Source of the DNA: Tetracentron sinense
Taxonomy: Eukaryota; Streptophyta; Magnoliopsida; Trochodendrales; Trochodendraceae
DNA length: 64,000 nt
NCBI GenBank assembly: GCA_015143295.1
Contig: CM026565.1
Coordinates: 25,738,052 to 25,802,051, forward strand
Reading direction: 5' to 3'
Part shown: piece by piece, positions 44,674 through 56,266 of the stretch
Layout: every line of letters starts with the position of its first letter
How positions within the stretch are numbered: position 1 is the stretch's first letter
Made by a program: the position numbers and the translations under genes
Notes under the pieces: generated by a model
What the model was told of the DNA's origin: nothing
What the model saw: the letters and a program-made list of their open reading frames with translations, nothing else
Databases searched by the model: none

Positions 44674-44675
<2 letters not shown>
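44279..44675 (-). repeat. Complete 5' LTR of the deleted copia copy
   Basis: 397 bp, TGAAAGGATTTGAG to CTATCTTCA, the same length as in unit 1. Followed by a TA microsatellite (44676-44716). Confidence 0.9.
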
Positions 44676-44716
<41 letters not shown>

Positions 44717-44719
<3 letters not shown>

Positions 44720-45448
44720 TAACTTTAAGTTGGATATGCTTAATCATAATTAACATGACAAGCCTGAGCATTTAGTAATGAGTTTAAACATGTGGTGGCG
44801 CACCTATGAAATCGATGTGTAGCCTTTTAAATATGAAGAAAAGTTATTGCAAAATTGTTACTTTATTTTTTCATAATTACAAGAATGTCATTGTATGCAA
44901 TAATTATTAATTTATATCTCCATAATTACAATACTTCATTTCTCCATAATTATATGAATGTTATTGTAACGTGTTTACTTGAAGAATGAGCTAAATAGAA
45001 CAATATTCAGCAAAGAGTTGTCTAATAGTTAACAACTCTTTATTTATAATCTACTATGTATTGGAGGGGACCATACCATAGTTTTAATTTCAGTTTTTTT
45101 TTTTTGCAAAATTTCGATCTCGGTCCCCCCTTCTCAAATCAATATCTAGGGGGTGTAATTGCGATGAGCCAGGCTCATTCAATAACAACGGTGCTCGGCT
45201 CGAGCTCGAGCTCAACTCAAACTTCACTATTCTTGTTTAAGCTTGAATCATGAATGAAACTATTAGCTTGAGGTTAATTAGCTTGGCTTCTTCACATAGA
45301 AAAATTGAACACAAGCTCGTTTTCTGCATTTGTTACCTTTTATATTTTTAGGATTAAAGGTTATTTTAAATTAACAAATTAGATCAAACCATAAAACATG
45401 TGCATTACTTTAAATAATTAACATATTTAAATACATAATATCTACTCA
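44717..45448. other. Non-coding unit sequence
   Basis: Colinear with 20725-21466. No gene recognised; CTCGAGCTCGAGCTC repeat near 45200. Confidence 0.55.
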
Positions 45449-46300
45449 CACTACAAGAAATCTACCAATGGAAAATTAGAGACGGAATAATTTCCGTCCA
45501 TAATACATCACTTATAGTGATAGAAGTAGATTTTGTCACAAATGTTCCGTCTCTAATAAGTGTCTGAATTTTTACTGTGTAAAAAAATTCAAAGAGATGG
45601 AACTATTTATGTCCCTAATAAGAATATTTTTTAGAGATGGAAATAATTCCGTCACTAATGGTATCTGTGACGGTGTTACATGTTTGTACCAAAATATGCT
45701 TGTCACTATTGATACAAGATTATTAGAGACGAAACTATTTCCGTCACTAATAAGGATATTTTGTAGAGATGGAAAAAGTTCTATCACTAATGGTATTTGG
45801 GATGGTATTGATTTCTTGTAACGGAATATGTCCGTCACTATTGGTGCAAGATTATTAGTGATAGAATTATTTGTCACTATTGGATATAGATTATTAGTGA
45901 CGAAAATAATTCCATCTCTAAAACTGGTTATATAAAAACATAAAATTGAAACCTGTGAAAACCCACTTTTCTCCCTAATTTTGTAGTCTCCTGCGCTTCT
46001 TGCCTCCAACCACCTTCTGTCGATGTCAGCAATCTTCTCCAGCCAATTTCTCTTCTCTGGCCATCTTCTCTTCTCTGGCCAGCATATTTGACCCAGATAA
46101 TTTCTCTCTCTCTCTGGCCAACATGTTTTAGGTTTTGAAGGATTTAGTCTCACAAACACGAAACTCAAAAAAATTTCGAAACCTAAGCGATGAGGAGAGA
46201 CGTCGCCTTGCTTCTCCTGTCTGGCTAGGATGACACTGCTCGGATCAGGGGTATTCCCTTCTTCACCTACACGCATTTCATTTGATTAGGGTTTCTACAT
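45449..46300 (+). mobile_element. CACTA 5' end, unit 2 copy
   Basis: CACTACAAGAAATCTACC at 45449, followed by the AGAGACGGAA/CCGTCACTAAT repeats and the TCTCTGGCCA leader. The 234-codon antisense frame across it (45572-46276) is made of repeat translations such as IVTNN and ELFPSL and is not a gene. Confidence 0.75.
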
Positions 46301-46510
46301 ATTCCTTCTATGTCGTTTCGTTTAGGGAAGAGATGTTACTTGATTTACTTCACAAAAATTCCATAGAGTTTACATTTGGCTTTTGGATATCTGCTAGTAT
46401 AATTCTCTAAGAAGCTAAGCTAGATATTACTTTCCTGATTATTCTTCATTAACACCTACAATCTCAATGAATCATTTTTGATTGTGTATACCCAGGAGTT
46501 TAGTATCCAT

Positions 46511-46655
46511 GATGGCTGGCGTCAAAAATGGACCAGACTCCCCCTGAAAATAGGCTTGGTCCTCAAAGAAAGTCACATGCCTCGACACATACATCTTGCA
46601 AGAAGAGGGATCATAATAGCGATACCCTTTTTGCCCAGATGGGTATCATAGAATA
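46511..46655 (-). pseudogene. copia integrase C-terminal fragment
   Basis: On the minus strand the sequence reads KGYRYYDPSSCKMYVSRHVT, then FFEDQAYF and GPFLTPAI, which matches the conserved GYR-YDP---R-YVSRHV-F block at the end of plant copia integrase. Neither LTR nor other domains were found nearby. It lies in a stretch missing from unit 1 (deleted at 22290), so it is part of the ancestral unit. Its sequence differs from both copia elements in this window. Confidence 0.7.
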
Positions 46656-46745
46656 ATACATGATAATTGAGCAATGAGCTAGAGGAGAAAGAGGAGAAAA
46701 AAGAGATGTAACAATGAAGGAGAATCCGAGTCGTTATCTGCCCAC

Positions 46746-47091
46746 CATTCTTGAAAGGAATCGAGTAAGGGCATCCCCTTCCTAAGGGAGAATCCCCTTC
46801 TAGTTTCTGAGCTATGAACTAGAGTCTAAAGAGGACAGAAAGAGCTCTCATAAACAGGCGAACTCTGAAGGGCTTCCATTCTTGAAAGGTATGAGGGAGA
46901 ATCCCTTCTAGTTTCTGAGCTATGAGCTAGAGTCAAAAGACGACAGGAAGAGCTCTCATAAGCAGGTGAAGCTGAAGGGCTTCTATTCTTGAAAGGTATG
47001 AGGGAGAATCCCCTTCTAGTTTCTAAGCTATGAGCTAGAGTCAAAAGAGGATAGAAAGAGCTCTAATAAGCAAGTGAAGTTGAAGGGCTGC
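46746..47091. repeat. Tandem repeat, three copies (131 and 107 bp apart)
   Basis: Copies start at about 46746, 46877 and 46984 with ATTCTTGAAAGG, then GGGAGAATCCCCTTCTAG and AGAGCTCTCATAA. Unit 1 has one copy (22291). The minus-strand frame repeats LTLAHSSETRR without other support. Confidence 0.8.
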
Positions 47092-48580
47092 CACAGTGAA
47101 GGACACTCCTTAGAGAGGACTGAACTCACTAAGCTACTAAAGATAGAGCTACTCTACTATAGGAAGGTGCTACCCTTACTCCATTCCTTTCAGGAATGGC
47201 GGGTTGATAACGACTTGAATTCTCCTTGCCTGAAAAATAGGTGTTTATGAACGCATTCCTTCCCTTACACATCCTTGTGCGATGAGTGGCGGGTAGATAA
47301 CGACTCGAATTCTCCTTGCATGAAACAGATAGGTGTTTATGAACGCATTCCTTCCCTTACACATCCTTGTGCGATGAGATATACACAAAGTACCTTGTAT
47401 TTTGAATTGAAATATACCAAAGTATTTTTGGTTATGAAGCATTAGCAAAGAAAGTTTTGAGAAAAAAGTAGTAAGTGTTACCATGAATAGCACCCATTAT
47501 CTTTAATTTAATGATGCCCACATTTCGTACTCAGGTCATAAACATAATTCTTTATGTGTTGGCAGCTTGTTCTTATTAAGCAACTATAGTCTATGCAAGA
47601 GGTGAAAGAGTTGATGCATCTTAAATATGTTCTCCAAAGAGGGGTAAACATATTACTTGTTCTTTTGTCTAATTCATTTATTTCATAAAAAGCTTGAATT
47701 AGATTATCAATGTTGTTGTATTGCGAGGTATTGAGGCTAGTTCAACAAGTTAGCATCAGTTAATAAACTAAAAGTCAATAGGATGATGAGGATGGGGAGA
47801 AAGAGAAGGATGAGGAGAGGAGGAGTTTTGTGTAACTCTCCCCTCTCATCCCTTGAAAAGGAGACTTATCGTGAAGAGGGGAAAGTAATTTCGAATTTCA
47901 CGATTAGTCCTTCCTTAACGAAAGAGAATGATTGATTGTAAAAAAGAGGAACTCATTAAAATTAAGAATTACTTTCTCTTCATCATGATTAATCCTCATC
48001 CTCAAGCTGCGCTCCTCCTCCACATTCCCCTCATCCACCTTCTCATGTTTTTGCACCTCCTGGTTTGAGAGCGGATTATTTCATTTACAACACTCTTCTA
48101 AATTATCTATTAAGTTAAGGTAATCTAAGTTTATATGGTAAAGCTTTCTCCTCCTTCAAGAAAAGTCTACAAAAATTAGAAAAACCAACTTCCCTCATCT
48201 ATACAACTCTTAAATGCATTCATCGAATAACTCTTCAATATCTTCCATAAATCTAGAAAGAGTCTTCTCCAAAGTGAATCTGGTACTAGCCCGGTCTAAT
48301 GATAGGAGTTGAGAGAGTGGACCTCAGTTGTAGATTTCCTAGGTACCTTGGATATCAAACTCTAGATTTCCAAGGAGCTTCTAAAGTAAGCGGGACGATT
48401 TGAGATACAAATTTAAAAGATGAGAGGTTATATAGTCATGCAAAACAACAATCCAAAAAAGTGTGCTTTCTTCCAGGATTACTTCTAAACTTCTTCCTTA
48501 GCTCTATGCTGAAGGCCACCATATAGAAAAGTTTGTCTTCCACCCTCATTATCCTTCAATACAACCGGTTAATACCCTTT
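47092..48580. other. Non-coding unit sequence with a 92-bp repeat and a divergent block
   Basis: The 92-bp repeat with GGCGGGTAGATAACGACT lies at about 47198-47380. 47760-48085 is a purine-rich block without counterpart in unit 1, replacing 25540-26260. 48085-48580 matches 26260-26780. No gene recognised. Confidence 0.5.
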
Positions 48581-48585
48581 TGGTT

Positions 48586-50992
48586 TGTAGAGACCTGAAT
48601 CTTTTTCATACCTTTAATGAAAGTATTATGGGTATAATAGTATTTGTGATGTTTTAATGTGTTTGCATTTATATCTAATTGGTGTGGGGTGATCAAGGTT
48701 TAATCAAAGTTGTAAAGAGAGGGATGCCTTCACATACCCTCAACTTTAGGAAGCTCTAGTTTTATCACCGTTTATCATAATTGAATGATTCTTGACCCAT
48801 TAGAAAGATATTGAAACCTTCTTAAATGTTCATGTTTAATATATTTCCTGATTTTGAGTCGAGGTTAAGTCAAATGTTAGATTTCCAAAGTCGGGTCTGC
48901 TGAAATTCTGGTTTGCTATAATCCATCCCAAACCAGTCAACTTTATAGCCCATTTAGGCTATTAAAAATTCAAAATTAGGATTTTCTAAAACATCAAAGT
49001 TGTTCCCCTTTCAAAGACGAGTCCAACTCAAGTTGAATTGTCAAAATCCGATGAGCGAGTCAAAATTTATGGTCAAAATACCAAACGTGAAAAATCGGGA
49101 CCGCTCACTGGAATTTGGACGATCGATCGTCCAAAGCCTGATAATCAATCGTTCAAAACCTAGAAAAATGGTTAGCTCACTGTAATTTGGACGATCAATC
49201 GTCCCTACTAACAATCGATTGTCAGCGCGCGACCCAGTTTGATTAAAAGACACAGATTTTGGGGTTTTTAACCCTTGGGACTATAAATAGGGGTCCCATT
49301 TCGAGGTTTTAGACTATCCTACCCATTTCTCCCCTTTAAAGGATTGTGCTTGGTGAAGGTGGAGATTGCTCTTAGAAGGAGGAGGAAGCTTGGAGTTCCC
49401 AAATCATCTTGGGAGCGATTTGGATCCAAGGGAAGGATCCCTAAGGTCGATAAACTCTCTAACTCAACCCTATTAATGATTTTTGTGAGTATTAGTATGA
49501 TATAAATGTTAGAAATGGAGATTGTGTATATTTTCCCTAATTATGTATGGATTAAGCTTATTAGAGATGGAAATGAGTTTGTAGTATGGATGGATTGTAT
49601 GGAGGATGAGAAATATTATGGAGGATGGGATGAATGTATGGATGTGGATTATGTTTGGGTTGTGTAGATGGATTATGGTGTCATGGAATGTTAATAATAC
49701 GAAAGAGCAAAGTATCCATAATTAAAGCACTCAAGGTGTTTGTTGAAATTCCTAAGAAGGATAAATATTAGTATGATGCTATTGATTATTAATAAACTAA
49801 GTAAAATGGATATTGTTGTTTGTCATGATAAATTATGTCCTATTTACTTTGTATGGTGATCGGTATTCGGGTATATCAAACCTTAGAGGAAAATCTTTCA
49901 TGTTGGGAATTCTCTAACTAGGGAGATGTAACCTAGCGGAGTTTCCTAACGGAAGATCGGAACCTAAGGGAGGACTCATTTGAATTCTAATCACGACACT
50001 CAAGCCGTGCACTCGCATGGTAAGTATTCAAGTCTCATGAGTTCACTTGTCTCACAAGCATGCATGCATTTGATATGAATATGTTATGAATTATGCTATA
50101 AAAAAAATGATCCCCAGTTACGAACATACCACTCTATGCGTTGCCGCGACTATGTTACAAACACAATGAATTATGCATTACCCGGATTAAACACACAATA
50201 AATATGCGTTGCCGGGACAAAACACATTACGATTATGCGTTGTCAGGACAAACACACTATGATTATGCGCTGTCGTGAAAAATATACTATGAATTATGCG
50301 TTGATGGGACAAACACACTATGAATTATGCGTTGACGGGACAAATACACTATGAATCATGCATATATGAGTCTATGTATATGTTAAGTCAAGTTCATGGA
50401 TAAGAGTTGCACGAGTGCACGAGTCAAGATGATGTTATAACATGTTATATGCTCTGCACTCTGATTATGCCTATTTTACATGAATTTATTATGATTATGC
50501 ATAGATAAACTAAGTTATGATACTGTTATTGCTCATGCTATCTTATGTTGTTGTTAGTTTTTTTATCCACTGAGTATTCTATACTCAGTCGACCTGTCAT
50601 TGTCTTCAGGTCTAGAAGAGAAGCCTTGGACCGAGGAGATTTACGGTGAAGAAGGTGAGCTCCTTGAGAAAGGGGATAAGGATTTAGACAATTATCCTCA
50701 TTACTAGTTAGTTGTTTCAGTTTTAAAGGAATTGCAATAGACCTTTAGATGATGTTGCTTACTAGACTACTTTGCAGATGGTATTAGACTATTTTGTTTA
50801 TGTTGGATTTTGTTATGTTGAGCAGATGACCGTTGTACAGGATGGTTTAGTTTTATATAATCAGAATTTTACTATCCTCATATTTGGAGACTCGTGTTAG
50901 TATGCCTTTTATGTATGAATTTTAAGTAGGTTTATGTAATGTAACGATTCCAAAGTCCTATTTTAGCCTTGTAGGATTTTGGGGTCGTTACA
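48586..50992 (+). repeat. 5' LTR of the Ty3-type element
   Basis: 2407 bp. It lacks about 40 bp near 49330 that the 3' LTR has. It contains a perfect 22-bp palindrome at 49114-49135 around GACGATCGATCGTC and a 32-34 bp tandem repeat at 50135-50368. Confidence 0.9.
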
Positions 50993-50996
50993 GAGG

Positions 50997-51010
50997 TGGT
51001 ATCATAGCTC
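50997..51010 (+). other. Primer binding site of the Ty3-type element
   Basis: TGGTATCATAGCTC, one mismatch from the initiator tRNA-Met complement TGGTATCAGAGC, four bases after the LTR end. Confidence 0.8.
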
Positions 51011-51249
51011 AAGGCATTAGAGTCCTTAGGGCTAAGGTATTAAGTATAGGATATAGGAAGAGGTCATCCTTAGGAAAGAAACATCAAGTCTAAGGTGATA
51101 AGTTTACTCTAGGCTTAAGTTTAGAATTAGTTATGTATTCTTGTATTGTGATTATGCTATGATGATGGTTGCTATTATGTATCAACATGCTAAATATATA
51201 TTATCTGTTTGGCACATGATTTGACACACTTAGTTATGTATCCAATTCA

Positions 51250-51363
51250 GGCACTTTGTTGGTAAATGACTTTTTAGCTCATGTGTTGGTTGATACTGGG
51301 TCTATTCACTCCTTCGTTACTCTTAATTTTGGAAGAGAATTTCTTATGGAGCTAAGGCTTTAG
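51250..51363 (+). pseudogene. Retroviral-type aspartic protease relic of Ty3/gypsy
   Basis: The frame reads GTLLVNDFLAHVLVDTGSIH and continues SFVTLNFG, matching the gypsy protease motif with a hydrophobic strand, D-T/S-G and HSFI. It stops at 51361 after 37 codons. The rest of pol is missing. It supports a Ty3/gypsy origin of the element; it is far too short to be active. Confidence 0.75.
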
Positions 51364-52210
51364 GCCCGTATGGGATAGTATTAGGAGCATGAGGATTAAG
51401 GAAATTTACCAAGATAGATCAACTTTTACAAAAACAAAAATGAAAACAGGCAAATCCGATCAATTTTTACAAAACAAGGGCAGACACGTGATTCCTTACA
51501 TGAAAACATGAAGGCTCGGGTAACCTATAAATTTTCAGTTAAAATCCAAAATTCATAAGTTTATCTCTTAAACACCAAAAAGCTAGAGTTTGATAGATAG
51601 AGAATAAAAAGTTTGACATTTAATTTTCCTATTTAATTTAGCTTTCAAGTTAATTTAGATTAAATTTTTAAATTTAAATCTAATAAATTTATAATCCAAA
51701 TTTATTCTTATGTTTTGTCACAAACAAACACAAGTCGCATATCATGGTATAATGATAAGTCTATATGAGTACATGCATACCCATGACTAGTAAAATTTTT
51801 TTTTAAAAATAATCATTACATGAGACTTTTTATAGTATAATAGGTAAGAACTTCTCATTTATAACTAAGTGATCGTGAGCTCTATCCATCCAAGGAGGCC
51901 ATCTCAACTGCCTTGTCCGACCACACAAGGCAAAGTATTTATCATCTCAAAATAAAATATTCAAATATCTGATAATATGGTGCAAGGTATGTCCTACCCT
52001 ATGATGACCTTAAATGAGATATTTTAGCAGAATGAGTAAATTTTCTGTTATTTTAGAGTTATTATATTAAGCTTAATATGATTGTGTATAATAGATATGT
52101 GTACTATATGAGTATGTGACTTGTGCAGTTGATTGACACACTTAATAAGGCTATAAAAAAAATCTCAATTATTTGTTTAAGGTTCGTAATTTCGAGGATG
52201 AAATTCTTTT

Positions 52211-52224
52211 AAAGGGGGGGAGGA
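52211..52224 (+). other. Polypurine tract of the Ty3-type element
   Basis: AAAGGGGGGGAGGA lies directly before the 3' LTR start at 52225. Confidence 0.85.
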
Positions 52225-54642
52225 TGTAGAGATCTGAATCTTTTTCATGTCTTTAATGAAAGTATTATGGGTATAATAGTCTTTGTGATGTTTTAATGTG
52301 TTTGTATTTATATCTAATTGGTGTGGAGTGATCAAGGTTTAATCAAAGTTGTAAAGAGAGGGATGCCTTAACATACCCTCAACTTTAGGAAGCTCTATTT
52401 TTGTCACCGTTTATCGGAATTAAATGATTCTTAAACCATTAGAAAGATATTAAAACCCTCTTTAATGTTCATGTTTATCATATTTCCTAATTTTGAGTCA
52501 AGGTTAAGTCAAATGTTTGTTTTTTGAAGTTGGGTCTGCTAAAATTCTGGTTTGCTATAATCCATCCTAAACCAGTCAACTTAAGAGCCCATTTAGACCT
52601 TTAAAACCTCAAAATTATGATTTTTGTAAAACAACAAAGTTGTTTTCATTTCAAAGATGAGTCCAACGCAAGTTGAATCGTCAAAATCTGATGGACGAGT
52701 CAAAAGTTATGGTCAAAATACCAAACGTGAAAAATCGGGACCGCTCACTGGAATTTGGACGATCGATCATCCAAAGCCCGACAATCGATCGTCCGGAACC
52801 CTAAAAAATGGTTAGCTCACTGTAATTTGGATAATCGATCATCCCTACTGACGATTGATCGTCAGTGCGTGACCCAGTTTTATTAAAAGACGTGGATTTT
52901 GGGGTTTTTAACCTTTGAGACTATAAATAGGGGTCCCATTTCGAGGTTTTAGACTATCCTACCCATTTCTAACCTATTATGGCAAAAGGGGAGGAAAAAC
53001 CTAGGGTTTCTAAGAGGGTTGTGCTTGACGAAGGTGGAGATTGCTCTTGGAAGGAGGAGGAAGCTTGGAGATCTTTCCCAAATCATCTTGGGAGCGATTT
53101 GGATCCAAGGGAAGGATCCCTAAGGTCGATGAACTCTCTAACTCAACCCTATTAATGATTTTTGTGAGTATTAGTATGATATAAATGTTAGAAATGGAGA
53201 TTGTGTATGTTTTCCCTAATTATGTATGGATTAAGCTTGTTAGAGATGGAAATAAGTTTATACTATGGATGGATTGTATGGAGGATGGGAAATATTATGG
53301 AGGATGGGATGAATGTATGGATGTGGATTATGTTTGGGTTGTGTGGATAGATTATGGTGTGATGGAATGTTAAAAATGTGAAAGGGAAAAGTATCCATAC
53401 TTAATGCACTCAAGGTATTTGTTGAAATTCCTAAGAAGGATAAATATTAGTATGATGCTATTGATTATTAAGAAACTAAATAAAGTGGATATTGTTGTTT
53501 GTCATGATAAATTATGCCCTATTTACTTTGTATAGTGATCGGTATTCGGGTATGTCAAACCTTAGAGGAAAATCTTCCACGTTGGAAATTCTCTAACTTG
53601 AGAGATGTAACCTAACGGAGTTTCCTAACGGAAGATCGGAACCTAAGAGAGGAATCATTTGAATTCCAATCATGACACTCAAGCACACGTGCACTCGCTT
53701 GGTAAGTATTCAAGTCTCATGAGTCCACTTGTCTCACAAGCATGCATGCATTGGATATGAATTTGTTACGAATTATGCTATGAAAGAATGATCCCCAGTT
53801 ACGAACATACCACTAAGCGTTGCCGCGACTATGTTATAAACACAATGAATTATGCATTGCTGGGACAAAACACACAATGAATTATGCATTGCCGGGGCAA
53901 AACACACTACGATTATGCGTTGTCGGGACAAACACACTATGATTATGTGTTGTCGGGACAAACACACTATGAATTATGCGTTGACGGGACAAACACACTA
54001 TGAATCATGCATGTATAGGTCTATGCGTATGTTAAGTCAAGTTCATGGATAAGAGTTGCACGAGTACACGAGTCAAGATGATGTTATGACATGCTATATG
54101 CTCCGCACTCTAATTATGCCTATTTTACATGAATTTATTATGATTAAGCATAGATAAAACTAAGTTATTATATTGTTATTGCTCATGCTATCTTATGTTG
54201 TTGTTAGTTTATTTATCCAATGAATATTCCGTACTCAGTCGACCTGTCATTGTCTTCAGGTCTAGGAGAGAAGCCTTGGACCGAGGAGGTTTACGGGGAA
54301 GAAGGTGAACTCCTTGAGGAAGGGGCTAAGGATTTAGACATTTATCCTCATGACTAGTTAGTTGTTTCAGTTTTAAAGGATTTGTAATAGACCTTTAGAT
54401 GATGTTGCTTACTATACTACTTTGCAGATGGTACTAGACTATTTTGTTTATGTTGGATTTTGTTATATTGGGCAGATGACCGTTGTACATGATGGTTTAG
54501 TTTTATATAATCGGAATTTTATTATCCTCATTTTTGGAGACTCGTGTTAGTATGCCTTGTATGTATGGATTTTAAGCAGGTGTATGTAATGTGACGATTC
54601 CAAAGTCCTATTTTAGCCTTGTAAGATTTTGGGGTCGTTACA
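52225..54642 (+). repeat. 3' LTR of the Ty3-type element
   Basis: 2418 bp. By eye it differs from the 5' LTR by many substitutions and several indels, so the insertion is older than the copia element at 30679. The plus-strand frame at 53185-53373 lies within the LTR and is not a gene. Confidence 0.9.
53815..54012. repeat. LTR-internal tandem repeat, 32-34 bp period
   Basis: Five to six copies of a unit with ATGCGTTGCCGGGACAAA and ACACACTATGA. The 5' LTR has a slightly longer array (50135-50368). Copy number differs between the two LTRs, as expected for slippage. Confidence 0.85.
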
Positions 54643-54647
54643 TGGTT

Positions 54648-55172
54648 CATTTGGACCTTTTATGGGTTGAGGCCAACGACTTCAAGCCCATTCATAATTA
54701 AGACCTTAGTAACCCAAACCGCTTATCACCATACCCGCTCCTTCGCTCAAACCGCACTCTCCTGGTTTGAGAGTGGATTTGTGCAGGGAGCATGATTTTC
54801 AATCTTGGGAAAACGGTTTTCGTTTTGATGAGAAGCCCAAAGACTATTTTTTTAAAAAAAAAAAATTAAATTTAAACTTAAAGGCTGCCAAAAAAAAGGG
54901 TAAAGGCTTTGTGATGAAAAGACGTAAGCTTTCCTTTTTCTTTGGTTTCTTTTACATTCAATGGCAGTTAGCAGTTTGTGTCAGGAGACTTTTAACTCTT
55001 TTAAACTTTTACTTATTTATTTAATTATTTTATTCTCATCACTCATCATCTTTCCTTTTCCTTATTTACTTTATTCAAATGTAGTTCAGCAAATTGCGCT
55101 TGAACTCTTTAAACAGGAAGAGTTCAATTGCACGTACTAGTCAACACGTGTCCCTGTTAATCTTTATTAACC
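54648..55172. other. Non-coding unit sequence, no gene seen
   Basis: Colinear with 26810-27345. Contains poly(A/T) runs near 54848 and 54890. The plus-strand frame at 54767-55024 owes its lysine and phenylalanine runs to these tracts. Confidence 0.5.
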
Positions 55173-56266
55173 GTGGTTGGGGATTTAAGGCCCGAGCCTT
55201 TCCCTCTTCTCTTTCCCTCCACTTTCTCTCTACCTCTCCTCCTCCTGCTCTCTGCTCCAGCCACCTTCTTCGGTGTTCTTCTCTGGCATCCTTCTCCAGC
55301 TACCCACTCCGGTAAACTCCTTCTCTCTCTCTATCTCTCTCTCTCTCTCTCTCTTCTAATAACAGTTTGCTTCTTCTCTCTCTCTCTCGCAGTCTCTCGA
55401 AGCTCAAAACCGCCCTCTGTAAATTTTATTATTTCAATATTCTAATAAATAATTTTATTTAATGTTTTTGTCTTTATAGGAAGGAGCCGACAGCACACAC
55501 CTGTCGAGTTTTAGAGTTGCGGGAGGGAACCCGCGAGATGGAGATAGTTAGACTTAGGATTTTTTGACACTTTTTTATGGACATGTATTATTACATTATG
55601 ATGGGCACGTGTGATTGGATGTATTTATTTTATATATATTGATTGTGGATATCCAGGCAGAAAATTTATTTTACATTATAGGCACGGTTTTTTTATTTTA
55701 TATTGTTGACAGGTACAAAACAGGTAAAAAAAAATTTGTAAAAAATTAAATTCTATTTTTTTATTCGATTACTATCCATGGAGTTTGGGAAAGGCCGTAA
55801 TTGTCATCTGTAACTATGACGGCGTTCGTAAAATGCCGTCATAGACTCCACCTATAGCGGCGTTTGGGAAATTCCGTCATAAACTCCACCTTTAGCGGCG
55901 TTTGGGAAATGTCGTCATAAACTCCACCTATAGCGGCATTTTGTTGAACGTCATCATGGATTCCACATATCGTGGCATTTTGTTGAACGTCGTGATATGT
56001 GTTTTTACAAGATGTTATAGGTTTAGTCTGTGACGGCGTTATTAAAACACCGTTATACGTAGAGCCTGAGCGGCGTTTTGGAAACACCGTCATAGACTAT
56101 ACCTATAACAGCAATATTCAAACACCGTGAGTATAAATGCCGTCTTTACCTTTCCCGACATGACCAATAACGGCATTTGGTATGAAACGCCGTTATTACC
56201 AATAACGCCGTTTTGTGTCTTTTAACTGTATTGTTGAGACAGTTAAAAGTCTTAAATTTTGTACTG
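55173..56266 (+). mobile_element. 5'-truncated copy of the GCGGCGTTT-type CACTA
   Basis: Begins abruptly with GGGGATTTAAGGCCCGAGCC (matching 28120) joined to TTAACCGTGGTT; the left terminus and first 330 bp are deleted, along with parts of the leader and interior. The right end keeps the AAATGCCGTCATAGACTCC repeats and ends GTACTG (one change from GTAGTG). Confidence 0.75.

Larger units (their letters stand above)
41991..44675 (-). mobile_element. Deleted and rearranged copy of the minus-strand copia element
   Basis: Paralogue of 14047-19349. The left LTR (41991-42280) is fused to internal sequence by a deletion of about 180 bp. The region of gag, protease and integrase, corresponding to about 16217-18889, is gone. 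The right end carries a duplication: a partial LTR (44020-44178) with its primer site, then a second piece of leader, another primer site at 44267-44278, and the complete LTR (44279-44675). Confidence 0.88.
48586..54642 (+). mobile_element. Non-autonomous Ty3/gypsy-type LTR retrotransposon, 6057 bp
   Basis: TGGTT flanks it on both sides (48581-48585, 54643-54647), and unit 1 has the uninterrupted site near 26800. LTRs of 2407 and 2418 bp start TGTAGAGA and end GTCGTTACA. A tRNA-Met-type primer site and a G-rich purine tract border a 1232-bp interior. The interior holds only a short protease relic and no RT or integrase, so any movement would need enzymes in trans. The CGAGGATGAAATTCTTTTAAAG preceding the purine tract resembles the end of pol in chromovirus-type gypsy elements. 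Confidence 0.9.

Noticed and set aside
45572..46276. 234-codon minus-strand open frame, the longest not assigned to a retrotransposon
   Set aside because: It runs antisense through CACTA subterminal repeats, translating them into repeated IVTNN and ELFPSL blocks. The unit 1 counterpart is broken, and there is no domain.
50135..50368. Regular direct repeats with spacers that resemble a CRISPR array
   Set aside because: They lie in an LTR of a plant retrotransposon, units abut without unique spacers, and the same array recurs in the other LTR.
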